Shown: positions 45,655 through 56,459 of the stretch, in pieces | Layout of the letters: the number at the start of each line of letters is the position of its first letter | Position numbering within the stretch: position 1 is the first letter of the stretch | NCBI GenBank assembly: GCA_016110215.1 | Contig: JADWQD010000003.1 | Location: 682,001-746,000 of the forward strand | Length of the DNA stretch: 64,000 nt | Reading direction: 5' to 3' | Source: Capronia americana | Taxonomy: Eukaryota > Ascomycota > Eurotiomycetes > Chaetothyriales > Herpotrichiellaceae | Notes under the pieces: generated by a model | Database searches by the model: none | What the model was told of the DNA's origin: nothing | The model's input: only the letters and a program-made list of their open reading frames with translations | Position numbers and translations under genes: made by a program

Positions 45655-46349
45655 TTCAAGGCAATTTCAGATCTATATGACAGATAGAGCAGCTGCATAT
45701 GCCAGAAAGACGGGGAACACGACTTCGAAATCAGGTCAGAACCTACGGTCAGAAGCGATCATATTTGGTTTTGAGCTAATTGATCAAAGCTCATCAACGC
45801 AAACGACACTTCAAAGAAGAGGCAGGCGAATTCTCAGCCTCCTGCTGACATGGCTCCAATCCCTTGCGGCATTCTTGCAGCCGTTGCATGCAGCTGCACG
45901 AATTTGGCACCAGCCCAGCAAGGCGTGGCTTGAACCCCACAGCGGCTAAATTAAGGGTTCTACAGCACTTGTTGATGAGTGCAAGGATCTTCTCTACTGT
46001 TTCAGTAGTCACCAATCAAGGAGTGCTTTTGGCAACGAGGAGGACGTGGTCATGAGCCTGGGAGCTGATGGTTGCCTATCAATCCGATCAGGGGAATAGC
46101 TCAATGACAACTAGCATCGTAACGGCAAGAGTTGATTTCAATTCACATGATGTGCTGGACCACCTTCATTGGGCAAGGGTTGGCGATGCCCAGCCAGGGC
46201 TGTGGCCATCTGTACACAGCAGACCTACTTACTATGCAATAAATCCGCCGACGATTTCTCAAATGTCGCCCAATGCCACTCGAACAGACCACCCCTTCAC
46301 CTTCGCCAAAAGACTCTGTCATAGTGTTTGGGCACCTACATCTCCCAAA
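45655..46349. promoter_or_regulatory. Divergent promoter TPR-CHAT / caspase
   Basis: 695 bp between the two start codons (413 bp if the caspase begins at 46068). The region allows co-expression of two protease genes. No clear motif is assigned. Confidence 0.45.
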
Positions 46350-48365
46350 ATGACGGCCACTGAGTCCAAGACCTGGGCTATACTGATTGGAATTGATTTC
46401 TACCCTGGAAACAAGTCCTTGAAGGGATGCGTCCACGACATCACATCCATCAGGGCGTTTCTGACTGAGAGTGCCCCGCGTATGGACATCAAAGTATTCA
46501 CGGCGAGCCAGCCTTCCGACCCTACTGCCACCAGTCCACCCGAAGAACCTGCCTTGCTACCCACATACGATAACATCACAGACAAGCTAAAGAGCATAAA
46601 TGACCAAGCAAGAGCCGGAGATGCAGTTTACATTCATTACTCTGGTCATGGTGCAGATCGTCAGTCTCCCCAACTAACTGGCCAAGATCCACATACCGAC
46701 CCGGAGGATTTTGCCTTAGCCCTCTATGATCAAACCCATGGAATAAAGAAATTGCCGGGAAGCAAACTAGCAAGACTACTAAAGGCTATGGTGGACAAAA
46801 ATTTGGCCGTCACTTTAGTCCTTGACTGTTGTTTTTCTGGAAGCGTTACGCGAGATGGCACCAAACGTGTTTCAACTGTACGAAGTATAGACTTCGATTC
46901 TACCATCGATGACGCTTGTTCCTCACCTCCTCGCATGAGTCGAGAGCCTCGTCGTGACGGCCGCATCGTCCCCAACTGGTTGGTGGATCCGGACGGCTAT
47001 ACCATTCTCTGTGCCTGTGGACCCTACGAGATTGCTGAAGAATTCGAGTTCGAGAACGGGACGTTCCACGGCGCACTCTCACATATCCTACTCCGGGCAC
47101 TAAAGTCACTGAGAAGATGCGGCATGAAGATTAATTCTCAAGCTCTGTATCAGCATATTTGCGCTAGATTTCATGCTACGCTGCCGCAACAAAATCCCAG
47201 ACACTATGGGAATGGGGTTCTCTCATGTTTTGGAAATTGCTTGAATAAGGCTGAAGATCCATATACTGCTGTTTTCTTCCCACAGAAATGCAATCGATTA
47301 TGCCTCAGAGCTGGGTATGCGCATGGTGTCCAACAAGGCGACGAGTACGAGGTTTGCCCATTTACAGCAGCTGGCAATGAAGCAGACACCGTACAGCATG
47401 GTACAATTCGGGTCAACGTCAGCGTTGTTCGCGGTCTCACTTCGGACGTGGTGTCATCCGACCCAACTATTTCCCTTGGTAATGTGAAATCCGGCTGGAT
47501 GGCTAAGCCTCGCACCCAACTGCGGCTTCAGAATACCAGTATACAACTTATGATGAAAGATAGCAATATCAGCAAATGGCAGCAAAAGTCGGTTTCCCAA
47601 AAGTTTCTCAGATTCTGCACAGACGACCAAGAGGGCCAGCCTTGTTTATTCAAAGTCCATGTGAACAGTGGCCATGAATATGAAGTCCTCGACCAATCGA
47701 GTCAACCGATGGCATCTCTCCCAACTGTCTCCTGTGACAGGAAGGACGCAACGGACCTTGTTATAAATATGCTCGGGCATGTGGCTATTTATAAATCCGT
47801 CGAAGCGATCGAGAACCGTTTCCCGACGGTGCCATTCTCTGAATCATTTGTCATTCAGCTTGTGAACGCTGCAGGGGTCTCTGTGTCGAATTCTGGTGTT
47901 CTTGACGTGGAAGACCATGAGGAATTGAGATTCAAAGTCCGAAACTGTGGTGACGCGTCGATATATGTCCATCTGCTTGATTTGCGTCCTCTATGGGAGA
48001 TTGTCGACATGATCCAAATTGACGGCGCGGACTATATAGAGGTTCCCGGAAAGGACGAATTCTCAGGAACACTTACAATGAGCGTACCTGACTACCTTGT
48101 GAGTAAGGGACAGAGTCGCTGCGAAGATGTCCTCAAATTCTTTGTTACAAGTCGGGCAACCTTGATCGATGGATTGCGGTTGAAGGAGCTTCCTAGGTCT
48201 GCAGATAGTATGGCCACAAGTTTGCGTGGGAATCAGGACCAGGATGGGGTCTCTAATTTCCTTCTAAGACTGGGCTCTCCACTACGAGGGAATGGAGCCG
48301 ATCCTCTGTCAGAAGACTGGGCGGCCCTTAACTTCGTTGTACGGACTGTGCTGCCAGCTCGATAG
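46350..48365 (+). CDS. Caspase-fold (C14) peptidase with C-terminal domain
   Basis: Intronless protein of 671 residues. The N-terminal 1-260 is a caspase p20-like domain: KTWAILIGIDFYPG as first strand, LKGCVHDITSIRAFL, YIHYSGHG with catalytic His100, and LVLDCCFSGS with catalytic Cys161. A further SHILLRAL helix follows. The C-terminal 400 residues are a separate region; the part around ELRFKVRNCGDASIYVHLLD, then VPDYLV and KFFVTSRATLIDGLRL, resembles a beta-rich appendage commonly fused to fungal caspase-like proteins (DUF4384-like by impression). The start at 46350 (MTATESKTW) is chosen because it directly precedes the first caspase strand; the frame is open from an earlier ATG at 46068, which would add 94 residues without visible domain. 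Neighbours are TPR-CHAT (divergent) and a small protein gene. Probable role: regulated cell death or incompatibility; inference. Confidence 0.88.
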   Translation: MTATESKTWAILIGIDFYPGNKSLKGCVHDITSIRAFLTESAPRMDIKVFTASQPSDPTATSPPEEPALLPTYDNITDKLKSINDQARAGDAVYIHYSGHGADRQSPQLTGQDPHTDPEDFALALYDQTHGIKKLPGSKLARLLKAMVDKNLAVTLVLDCCFSGSVTRDGTKRVSTVRSIDFDSTIDDACSSPPRMSREPRRDGRIVPNWLVDPDGYTILCACGPYEIAEEFEFENGTFHGALSHILLRALKSLRRCGMKINSQALYQHICARFHATLPQQNPRHYGNGVLSCFGNCLNKAEDPYTAVFFPQKCNRLCLRAGYAHGVQQGDEYEVCPFTAAGNEADTVQHGTIRVNVSVVRGLTSDVVSSDPTISLGNVKSGWMAKPRTQLRLQNTSIQLMMKDSNISKWQQKSVSQKFLRFCTDDQEGQPCLFKVHVNSGHEYEVLDQSSQPMASLPTVSCDRKDATDLVINMLGHVAIYKSVEAIENRFPTVPFSESFVIQLVNAAGVSVSNSGVLDVEDHEELRFKVRNCGDASIYVHLLDLRPLWEIVDMIQIDGADYIEVPGKDEFSGTLTMSVPDYLVSKGQSRCEDVLKFFVTSRATLIDGLRLKELPRSADSMATSLRGNQDQDGVSNFLLRLGSPLRGNGADPLSEDWAALNFVVRTVLPAR

Positions 48366-48557
48366 TCTCTCATCATCTGTCTCTTTTTCCAACCATGATC
48401 ACTCGAAAATTATGCACCTCTCTCCAACATATCGGGAAGAAGGTCCCATATCCCTGCCCCACAGGCAAAAAGACGGTTAGTATCGCAGCTCGAGCGATAT
48501 TCAGGGACTTCTAATAGATATGCTGTCGTAACCGTAGTTCATGATACACCTCTTCTA

Positions 48558-48919
48558 TTAGACGGCTTCCAGATCCCTCTCATTGATTTCCTGGCCTTCT
48601 TTCACCCGGTTATCGTCGTTGTCAAGCAGAGTGTATTTTCCAGCCTCAGGGCCTGGCCCGACCGTGAATGGGCCTTCGCGGGTATTCGAACCAGGGGCAC
48701 GGAAGTACACCTTGTCTCCCGGTCGAAACTTGCTTGTCTGAGCCGAAGGATTTGCCCATCAGATTCAGCGTGTCAAAAGTCAGACTGTGAATCCACACGA
48801 ATACTCACTTGGCTGTAAGGCTTGATTAATGGACGGCCACCATGGTCAGCGACGCGAAATTTAGGGCTCTCGTCGCTGAACGGAATATTAGAAATTGTGG
48901 ATCCATTTGTCGGTGCCAT
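48558..48919 (-). CDS. Small SH3-like conserved fungal protein, 96 aa
   Basis: A two-exon small gene: 48919-48809 and 48737-48558, with a 71-bp intron (GTGAGT donor, CAG acceptor, CTGAC-like branch). The product has 96 residues, starting MAPTNGSTISNIPFSDE and ending NERDLEAV. The exon 2 core reads KFRPGDKVYFRAPGS followed by REGPFTV and GKYTLLDNDD, a pattern of small beta-barrels (SH3/KOW-like) that recurs in many ascomycete hypothetical proteins of about 80-110 residues. No function is known to me. It lies between the caspase and DUF6594 genes and is divergent from the latter by 442 bp. Recognition rests on intact frame over a clean intron and on the family-like pattern. Confidence 0.75.
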
Positions 48920-49361
48920 GTAACTTGCCCAGCTTGATCACTCATAATTCTTGCTGCGTGCACAACTATTTGGTCGGTGTTCGAGTCGATTGATGACTGG
49001 AAATAGCTGTGTGTCCTCAGATATGGTCTGTAATGTTCGAGGTCGATGTCAAGACGTGAGGCTGCAAAAGGGAAGAACCAGTTATGCCCATCTTGGTCCA
49101 CTGCTGCCTGACCTTGACTAGGATAATATTATCTCTCCAATCATGGAGTCGGGAGTGGCTTCGTAGCCTCACTTTCCTTCGCCAATCAGCCAACTCAGGT
49201 GCTTGCCCGGCTAGATGGACTCTCACCGTCGGCCTCGCGTTATAAATCCGGCGAACTGATCGAGTTGAAAACTTCAGGTCTAGGTTTTAGGGAACAGACA
49301 CAAGGGTGCGCATTGTAACGGACGGGAAAGAGGAAACTTCTTCCCAAGGCATTGTTCAAAA
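48920..49361. promoter_or_regulatory. Divergent promoter small gene / DUF6594
   Basis: 442 bp. A TATAAAT element at about 49241-49247 lies 115-120 bp before the DUF6594 start and is oriented toward it. Confidence 0.45.
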
Positions 49362-50515
49362 ATGATTGGAGTGATGACTACTTTCACGACCTGGAAGCAA
49401 AAGCTTTTACAATATTTGTCCAGGAACAATAGCGAAGGTTTGCGAGACCTGCAAAGTAGGGTTCAATGGTGTCTTATCGTGTGATTATACTAATCGTCTG
49501 CAGTCGAGGACTACCCTCAGGGCTATCCGCGTTTCTCTAGACTAGTTGCGTCACATAGTGAATTCTATGTGTGTCGTCGTTTCTCAACACTCCGCGCTCG
49601 TCTTCTACTCCTGAAGCAGGATCAGTTGTCCTCACTTGAGAATCAACTCGAGATGGTTGACCAGCAAGAAACCAATCCACTCTTCCTCGCAAGCAGCAGG
49701 CGCGATAGAAATACTGAACGAGGATCTATCCTGTCCAAAATTGATATCGCTCTGGCAGATTATGGCAAGCCATTTCCTCGCAAAGGCTCATCTTTTTCGA
49801 TTGCTGAGTTGCGGTTTAGATTCATTCGTTGAAAGGAATCGCCAAATACTTGCCCTGGAGAACGCAAAGACCCGGGACATCTCCAGTCTGAAACATTGGA
49901 TAGAGGGAAACGCCTGTATAGCCAGGGAAGAGACAGCGTACCTACTGCAGCCCAAAGATCTGCTGAGCACTGCACCATTGTCAGACCATGCTGTTGCCCA
50001 AGTGGAGGCTTGGCTGGAGGACAGGATCAGTCACTGTTGGAAGAACTTTCGAGAGGTGAGGGGACCCAAAACAAAAACTTGCATGATGAAGACTTTGAAT
50101 CGTTGCTTACAAGGACTGCCCAAGCTTCCGTTCTACAACGTCTCACGAGATCCAAACGTGTACATCTCTTCCGGCTTTGCTCTGAGACGAGCGACTCGCT
50201 TCCTCATAGCCCTTCTCTTAATCATACTCCTCTTTATCCCTGTCGTCATCTGCAGTGCCCAAAACAGCATGACTGCCCGGATGGCCGTTGTCGCTATCGC
50301 TGCAAGTTTGTTTATTGGGATTGTATCGATCATCATCAAGGCAAAATCAATTGAGATATTCATGGCTGGAGCGACGTATGTGAGATCTGTTATTCCACAA
50401 GAAAACCTCACTGACCGGACGTGACAAGTCCCTCATGCTAACGTTCACTGTGTAAAGATACGCCACCATTCTGGTTGTCTTTGTTGCTGGCACAAATCCA
50501 AGTCGCAATGCGTGA
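49362..50515 (+). CDS. DUF6594 C-terminal membrane protein
   Basis: Exons 49362-49437, 49504-49764, 49820-50375 and 50458-50515 give 316 residues. After a short N-terminus the DUF6594 signature begins: EDYPQGYPRFSRLVASHSEF, then RRFSTLRARLLLLKQDQLSS and LENQLEMVD. A helical middle includes FVERNRQILALENAKTR. The C-terminus has three hydrophobic segments: ATRFLIALLLIILLFIPVVI, ARMAVVAIAASLFIGIVSII, and FMAGATYATILVVFVAGT formed across the last splice. The second intron is a GC-AG intron (donor G|GCAAGC). The first has a TACTAAT branch site. DUF6594 proteins are common, often multi-copy, in Pezizomycotina; their function is unknown, and an origin in allorecognition or membrane-acting effectors is only a suggestion. 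Orientation: plus, 996 bp after the caspase stop. Confidence 0.8.
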
Positions 50516-51708
50516 CTTGAAAGTACCCAGCATGGATACCTCCAGAGCCAATCGTCTGGATAGTCCACAACGTTTCAGGAATGTTGGCGACACCTTGTCA
50601 CGAACGCCTTTTAGCCGATCTGGATCGCAGGGCTTGACTAACTACCAGCGACTCATGGCGCTTTGATCACGACCGAAGAAGCTGGAGGCCAATTTGGATG
50701 AACAGGATGGGGCACCGAGCGGGGAATTAAATTCATTGTACGCCAAACTCGGCTGAATTCATTGCTCCTTCTTTTATGTAGGATAGAGGGGGAGGCCGGA
50801 CTGGGATCCGGCAGCATCTCAAATGGACCCCATCGTCTAAAGTTGACGAAAGTTGAAGTTGTAAATGAAGAGGAAGAAGGAAGACCAACAGGCTCAGACA
50901 GAACTCCGGGAGCGCTCAGTGATGGCTCAGGAAGGAAGCAGCAGGTGAGCCGAGGTCGATAGTATCAATCGAATGACGCATTGCCGCTCGTTGTCAGGCC
51001 AAGGCCGGAAGTGCCTATCCGGAACGCCAAGAGGCGCTTGTGCTTATAAGGTACAGTGCGCACTCTGATTCGCTTATCGATAAGTGTACCTAATTCCGGA
51101 GCATCAGGCTGCGCTTGAGCAACCCATTCCGCATGGTACATAGTAACTACTGTACACAGTGCTCGCACCTGGTACACTAAACCGAAGACTTGGTTCTGAC
51201 CGAGATTGTCTCGAGTCCCCTATGTTTACTCCATATGAGTGGTGAAATAGGCGGAGAGAAATGCATGGCATATCATAGCATAGTCTCGTCATGGCCGGAT
51301 CTTATTGATTCGCCTCTGGGCGAGAAGGATGGCAGGATCACTACGAGGTAGAATGCGCAAAGCATATATGGATGCCTTTGACGGCATTTTTCTTCTCTTC
51401 TCTCGCGCCCGAGCAAAGCAAGTCTTCATAGTCATTCAGCGTCATGATCACTAGGAGTCTCGGCCAGCCCACGTATGTAGGTCGTGATTTATTCTGTACG
51501 TGACTCCGTGTATTTGCGCCTCATGTCTTTCCTAGTCCAGCGATCGTCCTCATTTCATTTGCATCCCATTCACAAAAACAACCCGTCAGATAAGGGGGCA
51601 CTCGAGTGCATGCCAGAGTCTGCTGGGAAAAATCACATCATAGCCTCCCTGGCTTGTCCCGGAGCTCATGTACTGGGAAACCGCAAGCCCGGCGGCTCGG
51701 GCCATGCA
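50516..51708. other. Intergenic between convergent DUF6594 and SRPK
   Basis: 1.19 kb; no gene, RNA or strong repeat recognised. Confidence 0.45.
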
Positions 51709-53763
51709 TCACCGCTTTTTGACCTCGGTCGCCCAGCCTTCGATTCCTTCGCCTTTGGACCCCGGCGTGATATCAAGATTCACATTCTCCATGCCTTTCA
51801 CGCCTTTCAGGAACTCGGAATTCGACATACCACCCGCATTTGCCCGCGCCTCCGGCGGTAACTCGAGCATGGGAGTCAAGAAGTCACCAATCTTCTTGGC
51901 TTCCTCGACCGAGAAATGATATTTCTCCCGTAGGACGTCGGGCAAGGCCCAATGTCGTAATCGGTGAATGTTGCGCAATTCGCCTTTGCGGTTGAAGATT
52001 TCTTGTGACCACTTCCCTGAGAGACACAAAGATTTCGGAAACGGGCCGAGGAGCTCGATTATTTGTGCGATGTGGTCGTCATCTTTGCCGTACTTCGTCC
52101 CTGATTGCGGATCAAATAGGTAGTCTCCTGTGATAAGTTCGAATACCTGCCGTTGTGTTAGTGGGGATTCCCTTGCAAGTCTGGTAGCCATCATCGTACC
52201 ATGCATGCCATGCTCCACACATCTGTACTCGCACCCCATTTCGCGCCCAGGATTACTTCCGGCGACCGATACTGTCGCGTCTGGATATCATTTGTGAAGT
52301 GGTGACCGACCCAACAAGCATTTCCCAAGTCGGCGATCTTGACAGAAATAATCTCGCCCAGCGGATCGTCCTCGTTCTTGGCTGCCTTCAAAACCTTTTC
52401 CGCGTCTGTTGCCTTCTCAGTCGACTTCTTACTATCAAGAGAAACTCCGGCGAGGTCCTTCTCTAGCGGATCTGTGGTGCCCTCTCTCGTTTTTCCGCTT
52501 GCTGTATGCTCCTCTGTCGGTTTGTTCTCCTTCGACTTCATCTTCAATTGCTCGAGCATCGACAGGCCCTCGGCTGACTTGTTGGAGACGGAGTCATTGA
52601 GAACCTGATTGAGACTGCTAGGCTGGTGGTGGCCGTGGCCACCCAACTTGTCCAGGTTCGTGAAACTCGCGTTCAGTGGGCTCGGAAGAGGCTGGCTGCC
52701 TGTGATCAATGTTCGTCTCCGTCTTCGGCCATTCCTGTTGTCATCCTTTGTCGGCTCTTTCTCATCCTTGACGAAAGCTTTAACAATTTGTTCAACGTCA
52801 CCGATCTCAATCAAAACATTCTCGGGTTTCAAATCTGTGTGGATGATGCCACATTCGCGGTGCAAGTAGTCCAAACCGAGGAGAACCTGCTTGGTGATCT
52901 GTTTCACCAGGGGCATCGGTATACCCCGGTGGTTCCACCTCTTGATCAAGCCCAGCAGGTTCTCGCCCAATACTTCAAACACCATGCATACATGCACACC
53001 GTTGGGGCCTTTGTGTTCAAAGGAATCGAGGAGACTGACGACATATCTGCGACCAGGATGGTTCGGATTGGCCTGGACGACCTTGTTTAATAGTTTGATC
53101 TCGTCTATCGCCGTCTCGGTGTAGTGCGCCGCCGACCTGACGACCTTCAGCGCGACGTGTTTCCCAGTTGCAGTGTCTCTCGACAACCAGACTGTGGAGA
53201 AGTGGCCCCAACCCAACTTGCGCACCACGACGTATTTGCCATTGTTGTAGGTTTCGCCGACGTGGACTGGGTGATATCCTCCCTTGCAATAGTCTTCCGA
53301 GTCCTCTTCGTCTGCGGTCGCTTCGGCGGGGTCGTCTTCGGAGGTGGATGAGGAGGGGGATCTATGAATCTCATGTGAGTTATTTGGCGGTGCCTTGGCG
53401 TGAGGTAAAGGAGAGTCCATGCTGACGAAGATCAGTCTCGGGGGATGGATTGAGAAAAGGACAGGGGAAGCATTGCATCTGCGATCAATCACGGTATCAT
53501 GTGCGAGGATGACAAGGGCGCGTGTGACGAAGAGGCAGAAGCAGTGACAATGACGCTTGCAAGTGAACTTACCCGGGGTCTGCTTGGGTGGGGCTGTCGT
53601 GAAGGCTCGACGACGCGGCGCTGTCCGTGGTGATGATGGGTTTGAGGTTGTCGCCTTTCCGCCGCTTCTTCTGGCCGTTGCCGTTGGCAGCAAGCGCAGC
53701 GGTGGTCGCAACCTTCTTGGCCTGGTTGATGGCGGCTTTCTTCAGGTCTGTCCCGTTCATCAT
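51709..53763 (-). CDS. SR-protein kinase (SRPK; Sky1/Dsk1 type)
   Basis: Serine kinase that phosphorylates RS-domain splicing and mRNA-export factors. Exons 53763-53573, 53421-52200 and 52146-51709 give 616 residues. The catalytic domain is split by a spacer as in all SRPKs: N-lobe YVVVRKLGWGHFSTVWLSRD (Gly loop), HVALKVVRSA (Lys), HTDLKPENVLI (catalytic loop), then a basic/Ser-rich spacer of about 150 residues, then KIADLGNACW (DLG instead of DFG), RQYRSPEVILGAKW and, after intron 2, VFELITGDYLFDP. The 5' end is uncertain: a strong GTAAGT donor at 53572 and acceptor at 53422 join an upstream Ala/Lys-rich frame (with KKRRK) in phase to MDSPLPHAK. If the upstream exon is not coding, translation would start at 53420. 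The frame stays open upstream of 53763 without another ATG. Confidence 0.9.
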
Positions 53764-55199
53764 GGCAAAGGCCGCGGCGTTTGTGGCCAGCAATTTGTGG
53801 GGGTTGAGAGCGACTGGTCCCTTTGCAGGGCCAGCTTCCGATAAAGGAGGAATTGTGGAGGGTATTTCGAGGGTGCAGTCGAGATTAGAAGGGGATGACT
53901 TTTCTTGGGCGCAGACGGGCCACGAGGGTAGCCCCGGCTGGCCTGGTGCGGCGGTGCGTGATCGTGATAGGATCTGCGGAGGGTCGACTCTCGTTACGGC
54001 GGCGTGTATGCCCGCACTTCTAGAACATCAGACGGGGCTCGCTTCGGGGTCGGACCACTCGATGCAGCGCCAGAAAGAATGCTGACGGCCCAGGCGCGAT
54101 GATGTTATGTCTATCTCTCGGTGTCCTTTTTGTATCTAGACTTTCCGTCCTCATCGGCCAAAAGATACGGCTGCGGCGTTCAGCGGCCTCAGTCAGGCGT
54201 GGGTCGGGCTGAGCACAGGCGCCGATGAGACAATTGTGCGACGAGAGCTGCGTGCTGCTGAATGACAGATGTGATTCGTGGGATGAAGCAGGGCATCCAA
54301 TTGCGCCAGCGGCTATTTGATCAAGGACATTGAAAGCGACGGCAGAGGACTGGGACCAAATGACCACATCCGGTGTCTGTGCGATGATGTCGATGCCGGG
54401 GTCGCGCAAGAAAGAAACCACACGACGACTGACGTCGGTATGGGAGAATGCGACCTTCTTGGGATCGAATCTTGGGCGGAGGTTGGCGGATCCAGGGCTC
54501 AGGTCTTATGGGCTTTGGAAGCTCTGAGTCGGAGCTGTCGGCGATGGTGATATCAACGTGAGTTCTTTTGGGTTTGGGTCACAGCGCAGGATCTTGGATT
54601 GTTGGTTTATGGTATGTGATAATCAAGGTGGGATAGCAAGCAGTCGTAGTGGGGTATCTGAGAGGCTTGTTTGTTGTTGGTGTCAATCACGACGATGAGA
54701 GCGTGATAGGATAGATATCAAACAAAGACCTTGTAGACTCTTCTCTTCTCTACCATGACTAACGACGAACATGAGGCGGGTGTTCCGAGCTCAGCATGAT
54801 TAATGTTTTCGTTTGCAGTTAACGGAGTTTGTATGGTTCCCACATTGAGCTGTTCCTGGCAAGCCACCTGCGCCATTCAGACAGGGCAAACATGGCGGTA
54901 AGTCTATTCACGCCGTATTCCGTCCTCGGACACTTCGATGATCGTGAAGCTGTAGCTTTCTCTTCCATGTTGAATCCACGACTCTCCAGGGTCGATCAGC
55001 AAAGACAATCTCTGAGTTCCAGCTTGAGGCTTCAGTGAATTTTCTTCCAGGTCCTCCTCGCACGAACTTCGATCCGACATAAAGACACCCAACATGAGCG
55101 ATTCGTCTAGCACACCTTCCAACTCTCCATTCCGGTGACGCTGCAGAAGAAGGTGAAAATTGAGAACTGATATTATACACTCTCACATCGCCCTGCAAG
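53764..55199. other. Divergent region SRPK / metallophosphoesterase
   Basis: 1.44 kb. The minus-strand frame stays open to about 54023 upstream of the SRPK start and might belong to another SRPK exon. The 54421-54020 minus frame has no domain. Nothing else recognised. Confidence 0.4.
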
Positions 55200-56234
55200 A
55201 TGGGCATTTTCTCTCCACCGGACTCCCCCTTCGCCCCTCCGTCCCTCCTCTACCAACTAACCTACCACCCGCTCACCACCTGCTTCACCTTCTTCCACAA
55301 CCTGCTCCTCTACCTCCGCGGCGCACCCTACCTTCCACCCAAGAACAAACTCCCCATCCGCGTGGTGTGCCTCTCCGACACCCACTCAAAGGTCCCCCGC
55401 TATGCAATTCCGAAGGGCGATCTCCTCATCCACTCCGGCGACCTCACGAACACGGGCACCCTTACCTCCATCCAACAAACACTAGACTGGCTGAAAACGC
55501 TCCAGAAGCCATGGCCCGGCTCCTCCGACGGGTTCCGCCACATAGTGGTCGTGGCGGGCAACCACGACAGCTACTTCGACGAGCGCAGCCGGAGCGCCCA
55601 CGATCGCAAAAACTCCCACCGCGCCCTTAATCTGGGGAAGATCCACTATCTGCAGCACTCGTCCGTCACCTTGCCCTTCCCGGGCGACCGCAACCTGAAA
55701 GTCTACGGCGCGCCTCAAATCCCACAATGCGGAGGGAAAGAGTTTGCATTCCAATACCAACGGGGCCAGGATGCCTGGACGGCAACGATACCGGACGACG
55801 TGGACGTGCTGATCACGCACAACCCGCCGAAATGGCACCTCGATCTGCCTGCGAGTGGTGGGCTGGGCGACGAGTTCGAGTTGAAGGAAACTTGGCGGGT
55901 GAAGCCCACGTTACATGCCTTTGGACACGTTCATTCCGGCCACGGAGTCGAGCCGGCCTGGTGGGACGAGAGTCAGAAGGCGTGGGAGGAATACCTTGCC
56001 GCGGCGTACAATAAGCCTGCCGAGGTGGCTGCAAGTCATCGTTTGCCACTGACGGAACTCCTTGACTTGCCCTTGTGGTGGAAGGGAATCGAGTCCATCG
56101 TGGCGGATGTGAGGGGGTTATTGTGGACGAGGTTGTGGGGTGGTGCTAGGCAGGGGGGATATATGGTGAACGGCTCGCTCACATACCAGATCGGGAATCA
56201 GCTATGGAATAAGCCCAAGGTCGTGGTGTTGTAG
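55200..56234 (+). CDS. Calcineurin-like metallophosphoesterase
   Basis: Intronless protein of 344 residues with a complete metallophosphoesterase core: CLSDTHS (Asp60, His62), HSGDLTN (Asp81), AGNHDSY (Asn121, His122), ITHNPP and FGHVHSGHG. These residues bind the two catalytic metals. The fold and spacing match the MPPED / UPF0046-type branch of fungal phosphoesterases. An N-terminal segment with hydrophobic stretches (FTFFHNLLLYL) might be membrane-associated. The substrate is unknown. The C-terminal extension (residues about 285-344) is Trp-rich and lacks a known domain. Confidence 0.88.
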   Translation: MGIFSPPDSPFAPPSLLYQLTYHPLTTCFTFFHNLLLYLRGAPYLPPKNKLPIRVVCLSDTHSKVPRYAIPKGDLLIHSGDLTNTGTLTSIQQTLDWLKTLQKPWPGSSDGFRHIVVVAGNHDSYFDERSRSAHDRKNSHRALNLGKIHYLQHSSVTLPFPGDRNLKVYGAPQIPQCGGKEFAFQYQRGQDAWTATIPDDVDVLITHNPPKWHLDLPASGGLGDEFELKETWRVKPTLHAFGHVHSGHGVEPAWWDESQKAWEEYLAAAYNKPAEVAASHRLPLTELLDLPLWWKGIESIVADVRGLLWTRLWGGARQGGYMVNGSLTYQIGNQLWNKPKVVVL

Positions 56235-56459
56235 ACATGAATTCAAGAGGGAGCTTAGCTTGTCAGGCGGCTGAGGGAAGAGATAGTCACTAGAATACAC
56301 CCAGTCGTCACATGGGGCTTCGAATGTCCAACATGCAATCTCAAGGATGAAAACGGGGCTGGCACTGCACATACTGTATATTAATCGGAGCGAACTGCTT
56401 CTAAAATACTTCTACGTCGAGAAAGAGAACACCCCCATCCAAACTCCAAACCCTATATT

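Noticed and set aside
46068..46349. 94-residue N-terminal extension of the caspase
   Set aside because: No domain or conservation pattern visible; kept only as an alternative start.
54020..54421. 133-codon minus frame upstream of SRPK
   Set aside because: No domain; it cannot be joined convincingly to the SRPK leader.
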